In this document: positions 36,731 through 38,987 of the stretch, one piece after another | Position numbering within the stretch: the first letter of the stretch is position 1 | Layout of the letters: each line of letters opens with the position of its first letter | Origin: JAKJGV01 sp964617565 | GTDB lineage: Bacteria > Verrucomicrobiota > Kiritimatiellia > CAIQIC01 > JAGNIJ01 | Direction: 5' to 3' | Length of the DNA: 38,987 nt | NCBI GenBank assembly: GCA_964617565.1 | Contig: CAZTYH010000023.1 | Coordinates: 1-38,987 of the forward strand | Program-made: the position numbers and the translations under genes | Notes under the pieces: generated by a model | Databases searched by the model: none | The model's input: only the letters and a program-made list of their open reading frames with translations | Told to the model about the DNA's origin: nothing

Positions 36731-38908
36731 ATGGATTTTTCCACTCAGCACAAGAAAGCCGCCGCTTCTTTCGTAGCCGCGCCTGCTAAAGCGTGGCTTC
36801 TTCTATCACTCGCGTCATGCCTCATCACGTTATCTTCCTGCAGCCTCTCCGAACCATCCGCCCTTCAGACATCCAATCCACCGACTTCCGAACAAGTCGC
36901 TGAACCCGTAGAAACCCGCCCCGCTCTCTCTTTTCTCCGAACCGAGGGAAACCGCATCGTGGACGAGAATGGCGACACGGTTATCCTCCGCGGTTGCAAC
37001 ATCGGAGGATGGCTGTTGATCGAGCCATGGATCCCCAGCCTCGACCGCCAACCGGGCTACAAAAAGGAATTCGAGACGGAGAAAGAGATATGGGATCTGC
37101 TCGGAAAACGGTTTGGAGAGGAGAAGAAGCAGGAACTGATCCGCACCTATCGCACACACTTCTTCACCGAGCGTGACGTCCAGCGCATCGCCGAGCTCGG
37201 TATGAACTCCATCCGCGTGCCGATCTGGTGGCGCGCAGTCACGCAACCGGAATACGGCGGCGACATCACCTGGCTCGATAATCTCATCGAGTGGTGCCGC
37301 AACGCAGGTGTTTACGTGATCATTGATCTCCAGGGCGCACCGGGCGGACAGGCCGAAGAGAGCGCCAATGTCGGCGAGCCCGCACACGGTGGCGCTTTGT
37401 GGCGCGACCAGAAAAACAAGGACCTGACCGTCGAGTGGTGGAGCTTCATCGCCGAACGCTATCGCGATGAACCCGTCGTCGCCATGTACGATCTGCTGAA
37501 CGAAGGCACTGCGACGCCTCGCTACGATGACCTCGTGGATCTCTATGACCGGCTCTATCGCGAAATCCGCAAGGTTGACCCCAACCACATCCTCGTCATG
37601 GAAGATGTCTGGGGCTTCCATCGCCTCCCCCGTGCGTCGGATATGGGGTGGTCGAATGTCGTGTACAGTTTTCACGTTTACGCCCGCGAAATGGACAACG
37701 CGCTGGAAGGCGCCATGCGGGAACTCGCCGCGTTCAACCGAACCGCGCTCTATCACGGACTCCCCATCTACGTCGGAGAGTTCAACACCATCCAGATGAA
37801 AAAAGGCGGCGCGGACGGATTTCTCCTCTGGCGCGATGTTTTTGAATATTACGGCTGGTCATGGAATTTCTGGACGTGGAGAAAGATCGAGGATAACTGG
37901 ACGATCAATTGGGGCGTTTGCGGCTACTACGATGATCCGCCCGTGCCGGACCTCCTCAACGATTCCTTCGAGCACATACGCGACTGCTTCAAGAAGATGG
38001 ACAGCAAGTATTCGCAGGAAAATGCCATGCTAGCCGCCGCGCTGCGCGCCCCGTCGCGATGGCCGGATGAGTCAGCGATCCCCCTGCCTGTTCCCGGGGC
38101 GAAATTACTGACCTTGCGAAGCGCGTATCTCCTGCCCGCCAACAACGGCGCTATGATCGCCGAATGGGGCTATACCGTGCCGAACGCCGGCTTCTGGAAA
38201 CAGGGCGACACGATCGTGTGGCGGTTCGACATCGAAAAAGACGGCGTGTACGAAATAGGTATCCGCATGGCCAACGACGCGGATGGAAATGTCGTGGCGC
38301 TCTGGATTGACGGGGCGCGCGCGACGGATATCGCCCTCCCCAACACGCGCGGCTGGCGCAGCTACCGGAACCACCGGCTCGGACGTTTCCGCCTGGCCGC
38401 AGGCACGCACACCCTTGAACTCGGACAGGCCGACGAATCCGGCTCATTCGTCAACCTGCAATATGCATGGATCGCATCTTCCTCGGGCAACGCGGAGGAG
38501 TTGCGCGAAACGGAACTCCGGCTCGGCCCCGCCACCATGGCGCCTCTCCCGGAAAAGAGCGCGATCCGCGTGGAATGGTTGAACAATCCTCCAAACATTG
38601 GAAACTGGGACCCCGGACAATCCATAAGTTGGAACATCGCACTCACCCAACCTCGTCGCTACACCGTCGAAGCCGTCTACGCCACGCCACACACCGACTC
38701 AAGCCTCCGTGTCACGATTGGCAGCAAGGAAGGCGGCATCACCCTGCCGCCTACTGCCGGTTGGCAGGAGTTTGCCACGGCGACCCTCGGCACCGTGGAT
38801 CTCGACGCAGGTGACCACACCATCACGGCCACCTGGCGGGTTCCCCGCCGCACCCATACGGGGAATCTGCGATTGATTCGGTTGGTGGAAACGCCAAGTC
38901 AACTTTAG
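36731..38908 (+). CDS. GH5-family glycoside hydrolase lipoprotein with two C-terminal carbohydrate-binding-like modules
   Basis: The 725-residue protein is a second GH5 enzyme related to the one at 27962. The ATG at 36731 gives a lipoprotein signal (AWLLLSLASCLITLSSC, lipid Cys37). A TTG eight codons earlier is possible but has less support. The catalytic domain opens with VILRGCNIGGWLLIEPWIPS, has acid/base Glu258 in DLLNEGTATP and nucleophile Glu350 in IYVGEFNTIQ. Two beta-sandwich modules follow (about residues 460-590 and 600-715), with CBM6/35-like patterns such as GVYEIGIRMANDADGNVVAL and LAAGTHTLELG, later LDAGDHTITATW. Attachment to a membrane and binding modules point to extracellular polysaccharide breakdown or remodelling; the exact glycan is unknown. 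Confidence 0.88.
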   Translation: MDFSTQHKKAAASFVAAPAKAWLLLSLASCLITLSSCSLSEPSALQTSNPPTSEQVAEPVETRPALSFLRTEGNRIVDENGDTVILRGCNIGGWLLIEPWIPSLDRQPGYKKEFETEKEIWDLLGKRFGEEKKQELIRTYRTHFFTERDVQRIAELGMNSIRVPIWWRAVTQPEYGGDITWLDNLIEWCRNAGVYVIIDLQGAPGGQAEESANVGEPAHGGALWRDQKNKDLTVEWWSFIAERYRDEPVVAMYDLLNEGTATPRYDDLVDLYDRLYREIRKVDPNHILVMEDVWGFHRLPRASDMGWSNVVYSFHVYAREMDNALEGAMRELAAFNRTALYHGLPIYVGEFNTIQMKKGGADGFLLWRDVFEYYGWSWNFWTWRKIEDNWTINWGVCGYYDDPPVPDLLNDSFEHIRDCFKKMDSKYSQENAMLAAALRAPSRWPDESAIPLPVPGAKLLTLRSAYLLPANNGAMIAEWGYTVPNAGFWKQGDTIVWRFDIEKDGVYEIGIRMANDADGNVVALWIDGARATDIALPNTRGWRSYRNHRLGRFRLAAGTHTLELGQADESGSFVNLQYAWIASSSGNAEELRETELRLGPATMAPLPEKSAIRVEWLNNPPNIGNWDPGQSISWNIALTQPRRYTVEAVYATPHTDSSLRVTIGSKEGGITLPPTAGWQEFATATLGTVDLDAGDHTITATWRVPRRTHTGNLRLIRLVETPSQL

Positions 38909-38987
38909 AGACGCGATAGCGGGCGCGACGACTGGCGGAGACTCCTTGCCCTCGTGCGAACCGCCGTCATTGGTGATGAGTAAGCCA

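Noticed and set aside
27962..38908. A prophage or tail-fibre island, suggested by the S74 domains.
   Set aside because: There are no capsid, terminase, integrase or lysis genes. The fibre proteins have signal peptides and sit with glycoside hydrolases.
1..38987. Presence of tRNA, rRNA or a replication origin.
   Set aside because: No cloverleaf with a T-loop motif, no conserved rRNA blocks and no DnaA-box cluster were noticed by eye; a covariance-model scan would be needed to be certain.

Overview
The window reads as ordinary chromosome of a GC-rich, Gram-negative bacterium, most likely of the PVC superphylum; Kiritimatiellota or a close relative is my best guess. This placement is inferred, not measured. 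It rests on four things: a PEP-CTERM protein and lipoproteins (diderm envelope), Pst permeases with very large periplasmic inserts, long Gly/Asn-ladder fibre proteins ending in S74 chaperone domains, and intergenic DNA full of short-period self-complementary repeats. I see no prophage, insertion sequence, CRISPR array, rRNA or tRNA.

Layout. 1-4.4 kb (minus strand): branched-chain amino acid synthesis, ilvB-ilvN then leuC-leuD (leuD runs off the left edge). A good promoter precedes ilvB. A second promoter sits so close to leuC that its mRNA looks leaderless. 4.6-10.9 kb (minus): high-affinity phosphate uptake, pstS-pstC-pstA-pstB, with no phoU beside it. PstC carries a propeller-like periplasmic domain and PstA a coiled-coil insert. 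A strong hairpin separates pstS from pstC, and a PHO-box-like direct repeat lies upstream of pstS. 11-16.8 kb: mixed small genes, namely a DUF2062 membrane protein (+), a vapC remnant, an AsmA-like protein with 18-residue tandem repeats, a secreted PIG-L/LmbE deacetylase overlapping a GNAT acetyltransferase, a PEP-CTERM protein behind a symmetric operator-like site, and a membrane protein (+).

16.8-23.3 kb: housekeeping, with nadB (minus), speA (minus), a small coiled-coil protein (minus) and a FabI-type enoyl-ACP reductase (+). Between them is a B12-binding/radical-SAM-like protein (+) in which all three cluster cysteines are replaced. 23.3-27.7 kb (minus): acyl-CoA dehydrogenase, EtfB and ferredoxin-fused EtfA, which together look like an electron-bifurcating or electron-confurcating dehydrogenase complex, then a zinc-ribbon rhomboid protease.

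27.9-38.9 kb: a surface or extracellular module. Two GH5 glycoside hydrolase lipoproteins (+) flank three secreted minus-strand proteins: two tandem paralogous fibre proteins with self-cleaving S74 domains, and a small calcium-repeat protein. This is the most accessory-looking part of the window.

The unexplained thread across the window is a set of intergenic elements with one architecture and different sequences: degenerate 6-8 bp tandem repeats arranged as large hairpins. One family, (TGGAGNNN)n, occurs at five places, and at every one it begins within about ten bases of a stop codon.
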